Shown here piece by piece: positions 1-12,011 of a stretch of DNA of 64,000 nt. Numbering within the stretch: position 1 is the stretch's first letter; every line of letters begins with the position of its first letter. The notes under the pieces are model-generated. The model was given only the letters and a program-made list of their open reading frames with translations, made no database searches and was not told the DNA's origin. The stretch is from assembly GCF_019320115.1 (NCBI RefSeq), contig NC_089585.1:142395600-142459599 (forward strand). The letters are read 5' to 3'. Made by a program: the position numbers and the translations under genes. This stretch comes from Miscanthus floridulus. Lineage: Eukaryota > Streptophyta > Magnoliopsida > Poales > Poaceae.

Positions 1-1169
1 GATGGTGATGGAGAAGCGGCGAGGTCAGCCGATGACTAGCAACGGCGATGGCAGGGAGCGACGCTGCTGCTTCGGCGCTGCGAACGGCGAAGGAGGAGCC
101 GAGAAAGGAAAATGAAGGCGCAGACAGGAGCGGGCGGTAGCTGGGGTGATAACGGCCGGCTCTGGCGTGTCGTGGCCTGCGGGGTCAGGGAAACGGCGAC
201 GCACGACCATCGCTGCCTCCACGCGGCGGCCCTGTCCTGGCGACGGTCGGCCACTGTGCCGAGCGATTCAGTGAGTCAGTCAATCCCGAAGCCGAGCCTG
301 ACAGCGAGTTTTCCATTTGAATTATCTCCCGATACAAAGCCGTCAGTGAATGATTCTAAAACAAAAGTTGTAGTCCTAAGTACCATCTACAATTCTTGTT
401 TAATGAACTCGTGCTAATTCGCAACCAAGACTGAGTAAAATCATGACCAAGGTCGACCTGTCAGTCGGTCAGTGAACAAGGACTTAGCAAATTTTGTTAC
501 TTAGCAAATTTTGTTAAGTCTTGAAATGTTGATTTTACTGATTTTTGTGATCCCAATTCAAGCATGTTAGGAGCTAAATCAGTTAATGACCCAAAAATAA
601 AAGTTGTTCCTTATAGCAATTACTACAACTTCGCTTTAGTGACCACCTCCATGCAAGGTCTCTAACACCTAGTTCAAACTTGGTCAAACATGTCACATTT
701 AAATGATGGTATGCTTCAAACTATGGCTTAATGACCTAATTACCCCTAAGCATGAATATCAAAGGTGTTCATAATGATACTCTAAACATGTTTAAGCAAA
801 TTGCAAGGTTATACAATCATTTTATGTATTAGTCACTCATACAGCTATTTAGTGTAATCACATGGCTTGATTATGGGAAGTGACATTCATGAACCATGTT
901 CCATTTGCTAACCTAAGTATTGCCAATATATATTTGTGACTCATATCAACCATCTACATGTAGACACTCATGATCATATGCATATACACATGGAGACATG
1001 AAATAATGAGAAAAGTTGCATATGTTCAAGGAAACATGCGATAACAAGCAAATGTTGCAGATGTTTTCAATCCAATGTTTCTATTGTAAATGCTTGTTTA
1101 TGAATGCTTGATGCCCATGCTCATGTTATGCAAGTCAATTTATGTAGGGCTAACACCCGAGGTGTTACA
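1..1169 (+). repeat. LTR-like repeat fragment, right end only
   Basis: AT-rich, non-coding sequence (from about 300) ends in the short palindrome TAACACC-CGA-GGTGTTA followed by CA at 1169. Many grass LTRs begin TGTAACACC and end GGTGTTACA, so I read this as the right end of an LTR whose left end lies outside the window. The first 300 bases are GC-rich and contain only overlapping short ORFs on both strands with no recognisable domain. Orientation and family are uncertain, and no target duplication can be tested here. Confidence 0.35.
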
Positions 1170-2700
1170 CTTCGTGGGATGCTCGAAGGCGCCGTCATCT
1201 ACAACGACGAGCGCCACGCCGGCGACTACGGTGTCCCTCCGCCGGGGCACCCAGGGACTATACCATCGTCATCAGCCGTGACCCCAACAACGGCGCCTCC
1301 GCCGGGATGCTCAGGGACTACACCATCATCATCAGCCGCAACCCTGATAATGGCATTGGGGAAGGAAGCGCCTCCTACTGAAGGAAGGCCGCAGCCAACG
1401 ATGGCAAAATCAACAATGCTCAGCACCCTTCGACGCCTTTCCTCCTTCGGCAACGGCGACCCCTCCTTAGCACAGGCGAACCACGCCATCTCATCTACGT
1501 TGGACGACCACTAGCTTGACATCACGCTCTAGATTCACAAGCAGATCTGTGAGTTCTTCTCTCCTTGGCATTACCCTCTCTTACTTAGGGGCCGATGCAT
1601 TCGGTGAAAAGAAAGGAGAAGAGGTGGCGGCTCAGAGGCTGGCAGGAAGGTGGGGCGAAAACTCTTTCCCCTCCTATTTAAAGAGGGGGCTTAGCAGCTA
1701 AGGAAAGGCGAAAGGTTCGGATGAAAAACTCTCTGCCTTCCCCTATTCAATACAAATGCGAAATCAATGCTGACAGAAATTTGAGGTGACACGCTAGAAA
1801 TGACGGGACGCGCTCTGGTCAACGAGACACCGCCTGGTAAGCCAGAACGTCACCCGGGCATGGCCCGCCACTAATGCGCCCTGGATGCGAGAACCGGGGC
1901 ACACTCACCTATAGGCGACTCTCCGCTTCCCCAGGCAGGACCATGGAACGACCCAATGATGGAACCTCCCTCCAGGGGGAGCCTAGTGGGCCTCCTAGGT
2001 CGATTGGGTGGCCCAGGCAAAACAACGAACGAATGACCAATTGAAAGATAAGCACCCCTGTTTACTTACTTTGAGTGTTGAATTCTTTACCGAGCCTCTG
2101 ACCCCAGCAACGGTAGGGGCACGGACATCGCTCGGGGGTTGCTGAGGGCGCCTATTTGTTAGAACACCCTCTTAGCTTGACCCCTCCTTACGATTAAAAA
2201 ACCAGAAGCACGGCGTGTGGGAATAAAACGATGAATACAACTGGACGAACCAACAGAACCTACGCCCCAACGTCTACGGTGTTTTTTGTTCACCAGCATA
2301 ATCACATTCACAGTTCCTCACATTACTAGCCTTAGCTCCTGCCTTCCCGCAAGGAGTTTGGAGGGGTCCACCTACAGAGCCCCCTTTAGGGGGGAAGCTG
2401 ACAGATCACTTAAAAATCAATCGAGCGGCTCGAATCACCGCCAAGAGACAAAAACAAAAGTAGCGATACTTATGCAGGTTACGCCAGCCTCATCGAAAAC
2501 ATCAGACCCGAACCTGGCACAGACATGTCTGGTAGGAGCTTCCCATGGCTCATACCACCAAGGTAACGTTACCGACCCCCGCTTTCGTTTTGATTAAATT
2601 ATATGCTAAATCCATACATCCAAACGTTGCATATGTAAATTCTTGCATCCCAACGCTTCGTGTCATGTCATGAAGCGGTAGCCGCCTCATTCAATATGAG
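1170..2700. other. No gene seen; probable retroelement untranslated sequence
   Basis: Short plus-strand reading frames around 1104-1514 are low-complexity (Pro, Ser and Thr rich) and match no family I know. From about 2040 the sequence has the GC-rich style of the non-coding internal region of the gypsy element to its right: 2094-2140 carries an 'accccagcaacggtaggggc...ctcgggggttgctgag' block that is restated in altered form at 3685-3725. I see no promoter, tRNA or intact gene. Confidence 0.4.
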
Positions 2701-2715
2701 CGACGCCTGACCGGG

Positions 2716-3660
2716 GTTCGAAGGCCGGCCTGCGAAGGGCTCGAGGCCGCCTCGTGTCAAACAGAGCCTGGGGAGGAAAACCGAAATGAGCCCCAGCGGC
2801 CTCGCCCGACCCCATTCAGAAGCGGACAGGGACATTTTGACCTTTCTCGTTCGATTCTAACCTCGAGCTAGACCCACAGAATCTCCGTTGAGGAGAGGCC
2901 AACGGGCCACCTGAGCCCAACGAACAGCTCGGGCATCTGTCGGGAGGCAGGTTAAGAAGTAGTGGAATGCCACATGAGGGCTCTACCGACCCTGTCAGCA
3001 AATGATGGATCCAGATTCCATACGAACATACCCGTTAGCGAGCTCATTGAGCGCGACACTCGAGCCATCGAGGCAAGTGTCGTTAACTTAGCCCCTCCAG
3101 TCATGGAAACCGAGGACGGGGTAGCGCACGAAAACATGGCTGACCCCTAGTAGACCCTAAAGGGCTTAGGGTTTCAAGCCGCTTGATCTGAGATCGAGAG
3201 ACCAAGGTTCGAAGGCTGACCGGCGAAGGGTCCGGGGCCGCCTCGCATCAAACAAAAGCTAGAGGAGAAAACATAGATGAGCCGCAACGGCCTTTGCCCG
3301 ACCCGCATTAAGGCGAATAGCGTCATCTCAACTTTCTTGTTTAATCCAGCCTCTAGCCAAGCCCATAGAAACCCCATTGAGGGGGAATATGTTGGAAGGC
3401 GGGCCAAGGAGTAACGGAACGCCATTCGAGACCTTCGTCGACCCTACCGCGAAGCAAACAAGATCGAATTCCGTCCGAACATCCCCGTTAGCAAGCTCGA
3501 CGATGACCACAAATGATCCAGCCCTTAACCAAATCCCCACCACGCACGGGGGCTCGGGGAAGGCCAGACTAGCGATAAGACCGAACGCACGGTCACGCAG
3601 CGATCATCAAGGTCCTAGGTAAGGGGTACGATTAAATACAAAATGTAAGTTCGCCTCCCT
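2716..3660 (+). repeat. Diverged tandem duplication, about 491-bp period
   Basis: Two diverged copies lie head to tail in the non-coding part of the gypsy element. The word gttcgaagg starts at 2716 and again at 3207, and both copies continue through a 'gaaggg..cg.ggccgcctcg..tcaaac' block and a 'cc.agaa.c.cc.ttgaggg' block near 2870 and 3370. Such internal subrepeats are common in the untranslated regions of large grass gypsy elements. Confidence 0.6.
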
Positions 3661-3888
3661 CGCTCCGGTCTCTAGTCACATCCGACCCCAGCAACCGTAA
3701 GGGGTCAGATCTCACTCGGGGGCTAATAAAGGTATGGGTACCTCCTTTCTTTTTTTGAAAAAAACATTATAGAGAGAAGAAGGTAAAATAAAACAAATGA
3801 AACGAAAATTACGAAACCGTTTCTAGGACACAAAAGTACTGACACTTGTTCACATATTACAAATAAGTGTTTATCAAGCTAACTACTT

Positions 3889-6800
3889 TCATGAAGGAAG
3901 AACCTCTTGTTTCAGCTTGTCCGCCAGGTTCCGCGCGAGGGGAGTCACTGCCTTTTCCATCTCGTCTAGCTCATCATCATCATAGATAGGCGTGAAGCCA
4001 TGGCTCATTACCTCCAGGTTAATCTCCTTATCGTAATGGGAATGGGCGATAGCAAAGGCTTGGGTGATCCTGGCATGAAAGGCGTCCTCCTCAAGTTGGC
4101 CTACCCGCGCCGTGATTCCCGCGGCAAGCGAGCTGGATCCTTTTGGCTGTGCCACCCTCAGGGCGTCAGTGACCACTCCGACAGCGGCTTGCAGAAGGTC
4201 GTGCTCGTCGCTCTCGACCCGGAGGATCCCTCGCACTTTGGTAAGCTCCTTCTCTAGCCTGGCAACAACATTCTCAACATCCAACCTTTGGTTCATCGCG
4301 TCTTCAAGATGGCCCGGTCGTGATCCTCACGCCTCATCACGCTCCCGGATGGCCCGGTCGTGATCCTCATGGCCTGCACTGTGCTCCAAGCAAAGTCTTT
4401 CCTTGGTTCGGCGTAGCTCGTCCCACTCCTCGCGCAACCGGGTGATCGTCTTGGCGTCCTAGTCCGCCCTCTACTGCAATGCCGCGGACCTCTCCTCAGC
4501 CTTCAGCTTGAGGTCTCACTCCATCTCCAGCTCCACTAGGAGCTCGCTGGCCCGCTCACTAGCCACGGTGTCCTTCTGTAGCAGCTCGTCCTGCTCCTTT
4601 CGAAGCCTGGTGGCATCCTCCTCGTCCAGCTTCACCCTCACCGACAAGTCCTCAAACATCCCATGAGCCTTCTCCACGTCCCGGTGTGACTCGACCTCCC
4701 GTTGCTGGGCGGCAGCGAGTTGTGCGCCCACATCTCCTCGTAGCCTGGCCTCCTCGATAAGGCAGTCCCATTCTGCCTTTTGCTCACGAAGGAACCGGGA
4801 CTTGTCCCGGCTATGAGCAACAATATTCTAAAAGGAGGATCGGAATTAGAAGACACAAAAACACAGAAATATGTGAAGAAAGATGAAAACAAGTGAGAAG
4901 ATCAAGCAGATACCCGGCTAGAAGGAACGAGGATTTCGTGCAAGGCACCACTGGCCTCCCTCAGGGCACCCATCACCGCCGAGAACTCGACGTCAAGATT
5001 CTCCCGCTCCAAGCTCTCGTCAGCATCGTCAAGCGAAAAAAGAATCGACGCTGGGTCCTGAGCGGCCATCCACTAGACTGGCGGCTTGCCCATACGGGGG
5101 AGCGGCTGCCTCCCGACAACAGGGCCAAAGGTGGCTCCCTTCTGGTCCTTCCCACCACCACCACGATGCCTAGAGACCATCCGGCCGTGTCCTCCATCCG
5201 GCCTGCACCGGGCGCCATGGCCTGACCGCCGGTGGCGCGGATTGCGCCACCCCCTCGAATGCCACCATGGCGGTGTCCAACCCCACCAGGCTTGTCGCGG
5301 TCATGGCCACCTCCGTCTGGGCTTCCAGCGACACAAACTGCGCTGCTCCGTCGGACGCCGCCACGGCTGCATCCAACTCCGGTTGGCCCATGTCCGGCGC
5401 CGTCCCTTGGGCCACCGGGGGCACGGAATGCGCCACCCCCTCGGACGCCACCATGGCTGCGTTTGGCTGCTCCTAGCTCATCACGGTCGCGGCCGCCTGC
5501 TCGACAACCACCAAGGCACGGGTGCCACCATGGACGCCATCGGACCAGCCAACGAGGCCCCAACGTCAGCACCGCTCCTGCCCGAAATAGGGGCGACATT
5601 AGGCAGCGCCATCCATCCCTCCTGAAGGGCAAGGCTCTTCTTGGGCACCGGCCCCAAAGGGTGGCCCTATCGCAAGAATCTACAAAACAAAAAAGGGGCA
5701 TAAGGTCGGAACAGAAAAATAAAGGAAGAAAACGAGGGGAATCGGTGACGTACTCTGACGCTTTCGGTCAACGGTTATGTTTTAGGGATGAACCCCCGGA
5801 CCCCTGCTCCAACTCAAGTGGGCGGGACCGTTTCGAGCCTGCCCCCTGCTCCGACATAGGGGGGCTCGTCTCTCTTATCTCCGGGGGCGCGGCACCAGAG
5901 CCGCTCCCCTCCATCGGCTCATGGGGTGTGGCGCCAGAGCCACCCCTCTCCATCAGCTCACAGGGCGCAATGTCAAAACCGCCCCCCTCTGCCAGTACCT
6001 TGGGGACAGCCTCGGATCCATCCCCTCCCATCCACCGATCCTCCGCCGGCACCTCGCAGGTGACGGCGGATCCTCCGGCTCCCGCCGGACCTAGAGGCAG
6101 GCCTGGCTCCACCGTCCCCATGGACTCACTTCCCTCCACATGGAATGGAAGGGGTCCTTGCATGGACAGCGAGTCCTCGTTCACTAGGTCTCCCCAATCC
6201 ACGTCGGCTGCCGTCTCATCATCGTCGTCGTCATCATCACTACTAGTCTCCTCTCCTCGATCGCAAGCTTGCTGCTTCCGTATCGCCTTCTTCTTCACAA
6301 GCTCCCTTGTCTTCTTATCCCAACCAGCCAAGGCACAATTTATTGCCGCCCGGGTTGGGTCCTTCGGCAGCGAAACCGGGCTGTTCTTGAAGAACAGTCC
6401 TCCCAGCTAATCCCGCTATCCCACGGTTAGCATCAGGGGATCAGAAATTTCAAGCGAAAAAAGGAGCAAGGGAAAAGAAAACTTACAAAATCAATAAACC
6501 TCGGCTCCGGCCACATTGGGGGATGCCCCAGCACTAGGTACACAAAGTCAAGGATGGCTCCAACAAAGTCCTTCGTGGGCTCCATCGCCTCCTTAATGCG
6601 TTGTGCCACCTCGGAAGGAGGGAGCGCTTCATCGGCGAGCGCCGTCCCTTCGAACGACGCTTCAGGCACCATCTGATATAGGGGAAGTACGCGCGCCATC
6701 AGCGGCGCAACCCTCCTCGCGTGGTAGGCACCAATAATCCCTGACCCCTTCACGCCCCTCTCCTTTAGAGTTAGGAGGGCAGTGAGAAGGCCGTTGAGAT

Positions 6801-7395
6801 GCTTCTTGTCCTTGGCCTGAACGCCCCACCCCCATGACTCCGGGGCCTCCAAGATGTAGCGCCTAGTGAAGGCTGGCAAGGGAGCGGTGGCATCGTTCTT
6901 GACATAGAACCATTGCGAATGCCACCCCTTGTTGGAGGTGGTCAGACGCATTAGCGAATACGCCCCCGCCCGAGTGTTGCGGAGGTGGATACTGGCGCAC
7001 CCCACCGGCACATGTAGATCTTGCTTCCCGACCCGCCTCTTCACGAGATTGACGGCAAAGAGATACCGCCACAGGTCAAAGTGGGGATCGATCCCTAAGA
7101 ACCCCTCGCATAGGGCAACAAACGCCGCAATGTGCTAGATCCCGTTGGGGGTAAGGTGTTGAAGCTCCACCTGGTAGTAGTCCATCAGTCCCTGAAGGAA
7201 CTGATGGGTGGGTGTGGCGAATCCTCGCTCATGGAAGTGGGTGAAAGAAACGACGTACCCTTCGAGTGGCTCCGGTTCCCCCTCTTTACCGGGCAGCCGC
7301 CACTCCTCGGCGGCGGTCAACGGGCGAAGGAGGCCTCGGTGGATGAGGCCCTCTAAGCGCTAAGGAGAGATGTTGGATTTGTACCCTGGGTCCAT
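3889..7395 (-). pseudogene. Antisense accessory ORF of gypsy element (decayed)
   Basis: This reads opposite to the element's own LTR orientation. In order it shows an N-terminal domain with the 'HxFLQGLMDYYQ' and 'DPHFDLWRYLF' signature of the gypsy-type transposon domain (about 7320-7050), a 'GWHSQWFYVKND' region and a helical domain (7040-6500), an acidic Ser/Asp-rich stretch (6330-5770), Ala-rich repeats (5700-5000), a coiled coil (4731-4516) and a C-terminal domain ending at 3889. The most upstream ATG, at 7395, is followed by an in-frame TAG about 12 codons later and another near 7135. Each of these stops is one C-to-T change from a Gln or Arg codon. Introns probably separate the domains. 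Its relatives are the antisense gene at 25250-28547 and the fragment at 13900. The function of this protein family is unknown. Confidence 0.65.
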
Positions 7396-8131
7396 TATGA
7401 TGGTAGGAGTAGCACGGGGAAGAAGGCAGCAGCGAGTTTGACGGTGGAGGCAGTACGGGTGCAAGAGGCGCAGGCGATTGGCGGTAGAGGCTGAGGACGG
7501 GAAGGCGAGGAGGCAAAACACGGAACCCTAGGGGCAAACCCCGTGGTTTTATAGGGGCGACGGATGCAAGAAGGGCAACCGTCTGCCTCGATCTCCAAGC
7601 CTGCCATGCGCACCGCCACGTCACCTCATGGGATACGCGTACACGATTCCTATCCCTTCCCGAAAAAATCACGTCGGATGGTTTGCCTTCCCCAGGCGGA
7701 CTAGGACTCTCTCTCCATCAAGGGGACACAGGTCATAGAGCTTTTCCCTCCAGCCCACCTAGGGTCCCGGAGCCAAAGGACCGTCCCAACAAGGGATAGG
7801 CCCGCAAACTACCGGGACTCAAGGACGCAAGCATCACCAGGGCCTCGATCCGCAATCAGGTCCCAGCCAGGCCGACACTGAATAAAATTCCCGCGAACGA
7901 AATACCACGATTCCCTTAAAAATATCACGTTGATGAAAAACCAAGTCTTTCAGCCTTACCCGCGAAGGGTCCGATACTACCCCCTAGGCGACTCTACTCG
8001 AATCACCCGGGGGGCTCGGGGGCTATACCCATCGGGTGCGCTCGCGCGCACCCTCTAGCAAAATAACTCCGACAAAATCAAAAACACCCCCGGGCGATTC
8101 TGTCCGAATCACTCAGGGGCTCAGGGGCTAC
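7396..8131 (+). other. Non-coding spacer and polypurine tract before 3' LTR
   Basis: About 730 bp without a supported gene lie between the antisense ORF start and the LTR. It ends in the G-rich run 'aggggctcaggggctac' (about 8114-8131), immediately followed by TGTCGGGG. A purine-rich tract directly 5' of an LTR is the plus-strand primer of reverse transcription, and it fixes the orientation of this LTR as a 3' LTR. Another G-rich stretch, 'ggggggctcgggggct', lies near 8010. Confidence 0.5.
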
Positions 8132-8239
8132 TGTCGGGGACCTAATACTGGGGTACCCTAGAAGGTGGAACCAATAACCATCGAACGTTAAAAACTCCCG
8201 AACAGATAAGGGCGCCGCTACGTTTCTTGCCCGAATGAC

Positions 8240-8640
8240 GGGAGTTTGGTTCCGCCTCGCCCGACACCCTTAGGCCAGCTCTGCCTCGCCCGAGGGTTAA
8301 GGGCTAGACTCCACCTTGCTCGACGCCCTTGGGCCAGCTCTACCTCGCCCGAGGGCTGGGCTCGGCCCCGTCTCGCCCGAGGGCTAAGGGCCAGACTCTG
8401 CCTCACCCGACGCCTTTGGGTTAGCTCCGCCTCGCCTGAGGGCTGGGCTGGACTCCGCCTCTCCTGATGCCTTTGGGTCAGCTCTGCCTCGCCCGAGGGC
8501 TAAGGGCAAGACTCTGCCTCGCCCGACCCCCGAGGGCTGGGCTCGGTCTTGCCCGACGGATAAAAGCTAGGCTCCACCTCGCCCGATGTCCGAGGACGGA
8601 CCTCGCCTCGCCCGATGTCCGAAGACTAGTTTCATCTCGC
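8240..8640 (+). repeat. Degenerate minisatellite in LTR U3
   Basis: The motif 'ctctgcctcgcccgagggct' and its variants (cgcccgacgcc.ttgggccagctc) recur about ten times at spacings of roughly 40 bp. Copies differ by several substitutions each. Together they create spurious Arg, Ala and Leu rich ORFs on both strands. Confidence 0.65.
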
Positions 8641-9361
8641 CGACAACCTCTCCTCGCTCCCTCATGATGATAGGTACAGGGTAGGACAAGACGTTGGGTC
8701 AACCGCAGCTTCGAGGACCATACCCTACGCCCCGGCAGGAAAAGTACTGCCAGGGAACGACGGGATGGGTGCTTTAGACCCTTCCAGGCATGGCAGAGCC
8801 TGAATAGTGTTGCGGGCGCGTGCTCTTCGCCCTACAGAGTTGTAGGCACCGCCTTCAGTCCTCATACACGAAACCCGACGTAGACATACGACAACCACTA
8901 CGGTCCAAGAAAGGGCTCACGCCCTCCACAATGACGGATGTGCTGTCGCCGCGCTGTGGTCTCAAGGGAGCGGTGCCCGCTCCATGATCCCTCGGGCCCA
9001 CTAGATCGGAGCACTCGCTTCGATCTCCGGACGCCCTCTCCGATCGGAAGGCCTTGCCCACAGCGCTACTTCAGACCCCGACCCCGCGTCCCTCCGACGG
9101 GGACTCATAGGAATCAGAAGGCGTGCGGAGCAAGGCTGAGCAAGGCTCATAAGTCAAAACCACTATACCAGAGTCCATACCCTGCGCGGAGCAGTACTCT
9201 GTAGCCACCCTGACATTCTACAGTAGCATCGACAGTATTGTAGGCGCTTACCATTATCTCGTACCCGCCGGAATGGACAACAAGGCTCGGTAGACGTGAA
9301 CAACAAGGCTTGAAAGCATACGCACCCTTTCCCTCTCACTTGTAAGGCCGTCTCCTTCATC

Positions 9362-9369
9362 TATAAAAG
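9362..9369 (+). promoter_or_regulatory. LTR TATA box
   Basis: TATAAAAG lies in the context 'catctataaaaggggatg', about 317 bp from the LTR end, in the expected place for the U3/R boundary of a plus-oriented LTR. It supports the orientation taken from the polypurine tract. Confidence 0.55.
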
Positions 9370-9678
9370 GGGATGTGCTTTCTCCAACAAAGGGACCGAC
9401 TTTTGACAACACAACACACATCACACACAGTCAAGCTGCTACCAGGCTCTTGGCAACCTTTTGACCCTTCCATCAGAGACTTGGGACCAGTCCCTCTCTC
9501 GACCGTTTGTACCCGCTACTACGAACCATTTTCGGTGCTAATAACACGAGCAGCAACAGACTGGACGTAGAGACATTCAGCCGGAACCAGTATAAATCTT
9601 GTGTCCTTTAGCGCACCATCCGGGCCTAACGCGCATCAATATAAATTTACTTGCCGGTGCTTGTTCGAAATACCGACA

Positions 9679-10460
9679 AGACTATTGGGCCGGCCCATGA
9701 ACTATATGTTATTTTCCTGGGCCGAGTCCGGGCGTGGAAGCTAGTCCTTGAGGGACCCCGGGTTTATGAACCCGACAAAAGGACTGAGCCAACAGATCTT
9801 GAAATTCACGAAGTCACCACAGGCGCCTCGTTGTCGATGAGGACATCGCCTACCACTGAGAGCATAGCGCCGATAAATCCTGGAATAGATCCAGAGAGCA
9901 CCCGTGCCAAGTCGAGGAATTGAACTTGGATGGATAGGTTCCACCACGAGGAACCCAACTAACTAATATAGGATCAGTTCGCGACACCACACTTATATTA
10001 CATAGAAACGGGGTGGAGGATCTTTGCAACATCGACTGCCCAATGCACATAGCTCAAGAGGTTTTTTTTTGGCACCCTCATTATCCTGTGCTGTTGGTAG
10101 CTATGGAAAAGAAGAAATGGGGTGGTGTTAAGAAACGAAGTAGCAACATTGCAACAGGTGCTAATAGCATGCAAACAAGAAGCGAATCTCTGGAAACAAA
10201 GATTGCCAAAGAAGAGCCGCGAAATAACTGATAAATGGTGTTCCTTGTTCCAATCCGCAATGTAAAATCATAGTAATAGTTTTGGTTCTAAAATCAACAA
10301 CTGCAACCCTTGCTGTAACTTACGGGCCGTTTTGGGCCACTACGAAATGAGTCAGGTGGGGACCCTCTCCCCCTTAAAAAAAATTTACATAGATGTAGTT
10401 AGTTACTGTTACCAACACACATGTAGCCGGGTGCCCAGATGCATCACTGATGTGTACTTG
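9679..10460. other. No gene seen
   Basis: Sequence right of the LTR. Several 60-90 codon ORFs overlap on both strands and none shows a domain. The block 9680-9960 has the look of an older repeat ('gttccaccacgaggaaccc') but I cannot name it. There are short homopolymer runs at 10062-10070 and 10377-10384. Confidence 0.4.
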
Positions 10461-10466
10461 AAGACC

Positions 10467-10590
10467 TTTTTTTTGAATAAATGTACTCTATCAATGCAAT
10501 CATATATCTATACCTATCTATAAAAGAACTTTTTTTTGAATAAATGTACTCTATCAATGCAATCATATATCGATACCTATCTATAAAGAG
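10467..10590 (+). repeat. 63-bp tandem duplication at possible Helitron 5' end
   Basis: The segment 'gaataaatgtactctatc' plus about 40 following bases occurs at 10475 and again at 10538. Each copy leads into a 'TCtATACCTATCTATAAA' type sequence (TC at 10507 and at 10570). Grass Helitron 5' ends commonly begin TCTATACC after an A, so the duplication may reflect repeated insertion or slippage at such an end. Confidence 0.5.
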
Positions 10591-11400
10591 GCAAAATTTC
10601 AGCCCATTTTTTTGTCATCTATTTTTTTTGGTCCGTCTCTCTCTAACTACCGGACAATGGAGAGTTTGTTCCGTTCGGACTTATATATATATAACCCGTG
10701 CTCGTACGAGTTAGAGTAGCTCTTATCTAGCGCGATACGGAGTCCGATTCTAAAACGTATTTGTGGTGCTATTTGTTTTCCTATTCTTTCTACTCTTTTC
10801 TGATCCAAATACGGTGAGGCAAAATTTCTGCCATATTTTTTTCGCCAACTATGATCCCCTTTCGTGTCCGTCTCCCTCTAACTACCAGACAATGGAGAGT
10901 TTCCTCCATCCGGATTTATATATATAACCCGTGCTCATACGAGTTAGAGTAGCTCTTGTCTAGCGCGATATGGAGTCCGATTCTAAAACGTATTTGTGGT
11001 ACTATTTGTTTTCCTATTCTTTCTACTCTTTTCCGATCCAAATACGGTGAGGCAAAATTTCTACCATATTTTTTTCGTCAACTCTGATCCTCTTCCGTAT
11101 TCCAATTTTAGGTGTATATATCTATATCTATACCTAATAATAAAGAGACAAAATTTCAGCCCATTTTTTTATCCGTCCATTTTTTTCCGTCCCCCTCTAA
11201 CTACCGAACCATGGAGAGCCTCTTTCGTCCGGACTTATATATATAATAACACATGTTTTCATACGAGTTAGAATAGCTCTCGTCTAGCACGATACGGACT
11301 CCGATTCCAAAACATATTGGGTCATGTACGTGGGGCTTCTTAGGATAATCTAGGTAGATAGGAATCATAATCCAAATATATCTCTCCAACCTGAGTAACC
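10590..11400 (+). repeat. Three to four direct copies of a Helitron-like block
   Basis: A block containing 'gaggcaaaatttc', 'ctctaactaccg', 'caatggagag', 'acgagttagagtagctct' and 'gtccgattctaaaacg' repeats with caatggagag at 10655 and 10890 and ccatggagag at 11209. A short partial copy sits at 11046-11110. The last copy is preceded by A-TCTATACCTAATAATAAAG (TC at 11127), another candidate 5' end. Diverged versions of the same words recur at 21185-21250 next to the Helitron 3' terminus. Confidence 0.6.
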
Positions 11401-11580
11401 TGAATAGGAATTCTAATTTAAATTCTTTTTGTTTTTTTCTTTTATTTATTATTTTTCCATTGAACGTCCTCGTGAGAACCCTTCTAATTTTTCAGTTCGA
11501 ACTCTCCGTCCACGTTAGCACGGTAGCAGCGGTAGCCAGCCCAGGTGCTATGCGCAATTTGATTATGTAACTTTCGTGTT

Positions 11581-11752
11581 GCTATATATACAAGCCAGAT
11601 AAAAAAAAAGAGAGAAGGCCATATACCTGTGGTTAGGTGTAGTGACTTGGGCAACCATAAAACATGATCGATTTATTTAGTGCTGCTGTATATATACAAG
11701 CCAGATAAAAAAAAGGCCATATACATGTGGCTAAGTGTAGTGACGCGGGCAA
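11581..11752 (+). repeat. Tandem duplication, about 105-bp period
   Basis: Two copies of 'tatatatacaagccagataaaaaaaa' followed by 'ggccatatac.tgtgg.ta.gtgtagtgac..gggcaac' start near 11583 and 11688. They differ by a 'gagagaa' insertion and a few substitutions. The surrounding 11400-12010 has no gene. Confidence 0.65.
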
Positions 11753-12011
11753 CAATTAATAAAACAGCAGCACGAAATTTCCTGTTACAATACACAGGCA
11801 TTTGCCAGTAGAGATACTAAAGGGCGAAGCGTTTCCTCCGACCTACTTTTTTACTTTTCATAATAATATTGTTGCTTTTTTGGTCCGTTCTTCTAAAGCC
11901 ACGCAGGGCGACCAAGCCGACTTAGACTCTGTTTCTATCGTGTAAAAACCCAAGGTTCAGGTAGAGAAAAAACATGTGTCCGTTAACAAAGAAACGGAAT
12001 AAAACTCCACC

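Larger units (their letters stand above)
2040..9678 (+). mobile_element. Ty3/gypsy (Tat-like) LTR retrotransposon, 3' half
   Basis: The right-hand LTR (8132-9678) has matching ends TGTCGG and CCGACA and is directly preceded by a purine-rich tract, so it is the 3' LTR of a plus-oriented element. Its internal region holds a long ORF on the opposite strand (3889-7395) with the 'putative gypsy-type transposon' domain. Extra ORFs between pol and the 3' LTR, often antisense, are known from the Tat lineage of plant Ty3/gypsy elements. Gag, pol and the 5' LTR are absent from the window, so the element is truncated or its left part has been replaced. Element-level orientation is firm; the left boundary is a guess. 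Confidence 0.65.
8132..9678 (+). repeat. 3' LTR of the first gypsy element (1547 bp)
   Basis: The LTR starts TGTCGGGGACC at 8132 and ends ATACCGACA at 9678, giving 6-bp inverted ends TGTCGG/CCGACA. It contains a TATA box at 9362 and a U3 region rich in degenerate short repeats. Only one copy is in the window, so it cannot be dated. The right flank begins AGACT, which would be the target duplication if the left end were available. Confidence 0.75.

Noticed and set aside
1104..1514. 136-codon ORF as a cellular gene
   Set aside because: Pro/Ser/Thr-rich low-complexity text with internal 20-residue repetition, between two retroelement pieces; no domain or introns.
5232..6410. 392-codon plus-strand ORF
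   Set aside because: Pro/Ser-rich shadow of the antisense accessory ORF, which has the recognisable domains in the other direction.
9679..9683. AGACT next to two different LTRs (9679-9683 and 20669-20673) as a shared target duplication
   Set aside because: The elements differ in orientation and LTR sequence, and neither has a matching AGACT at its other end in the window at the right place (one at 11924 is about 85 bp away). Taken as coincidence.
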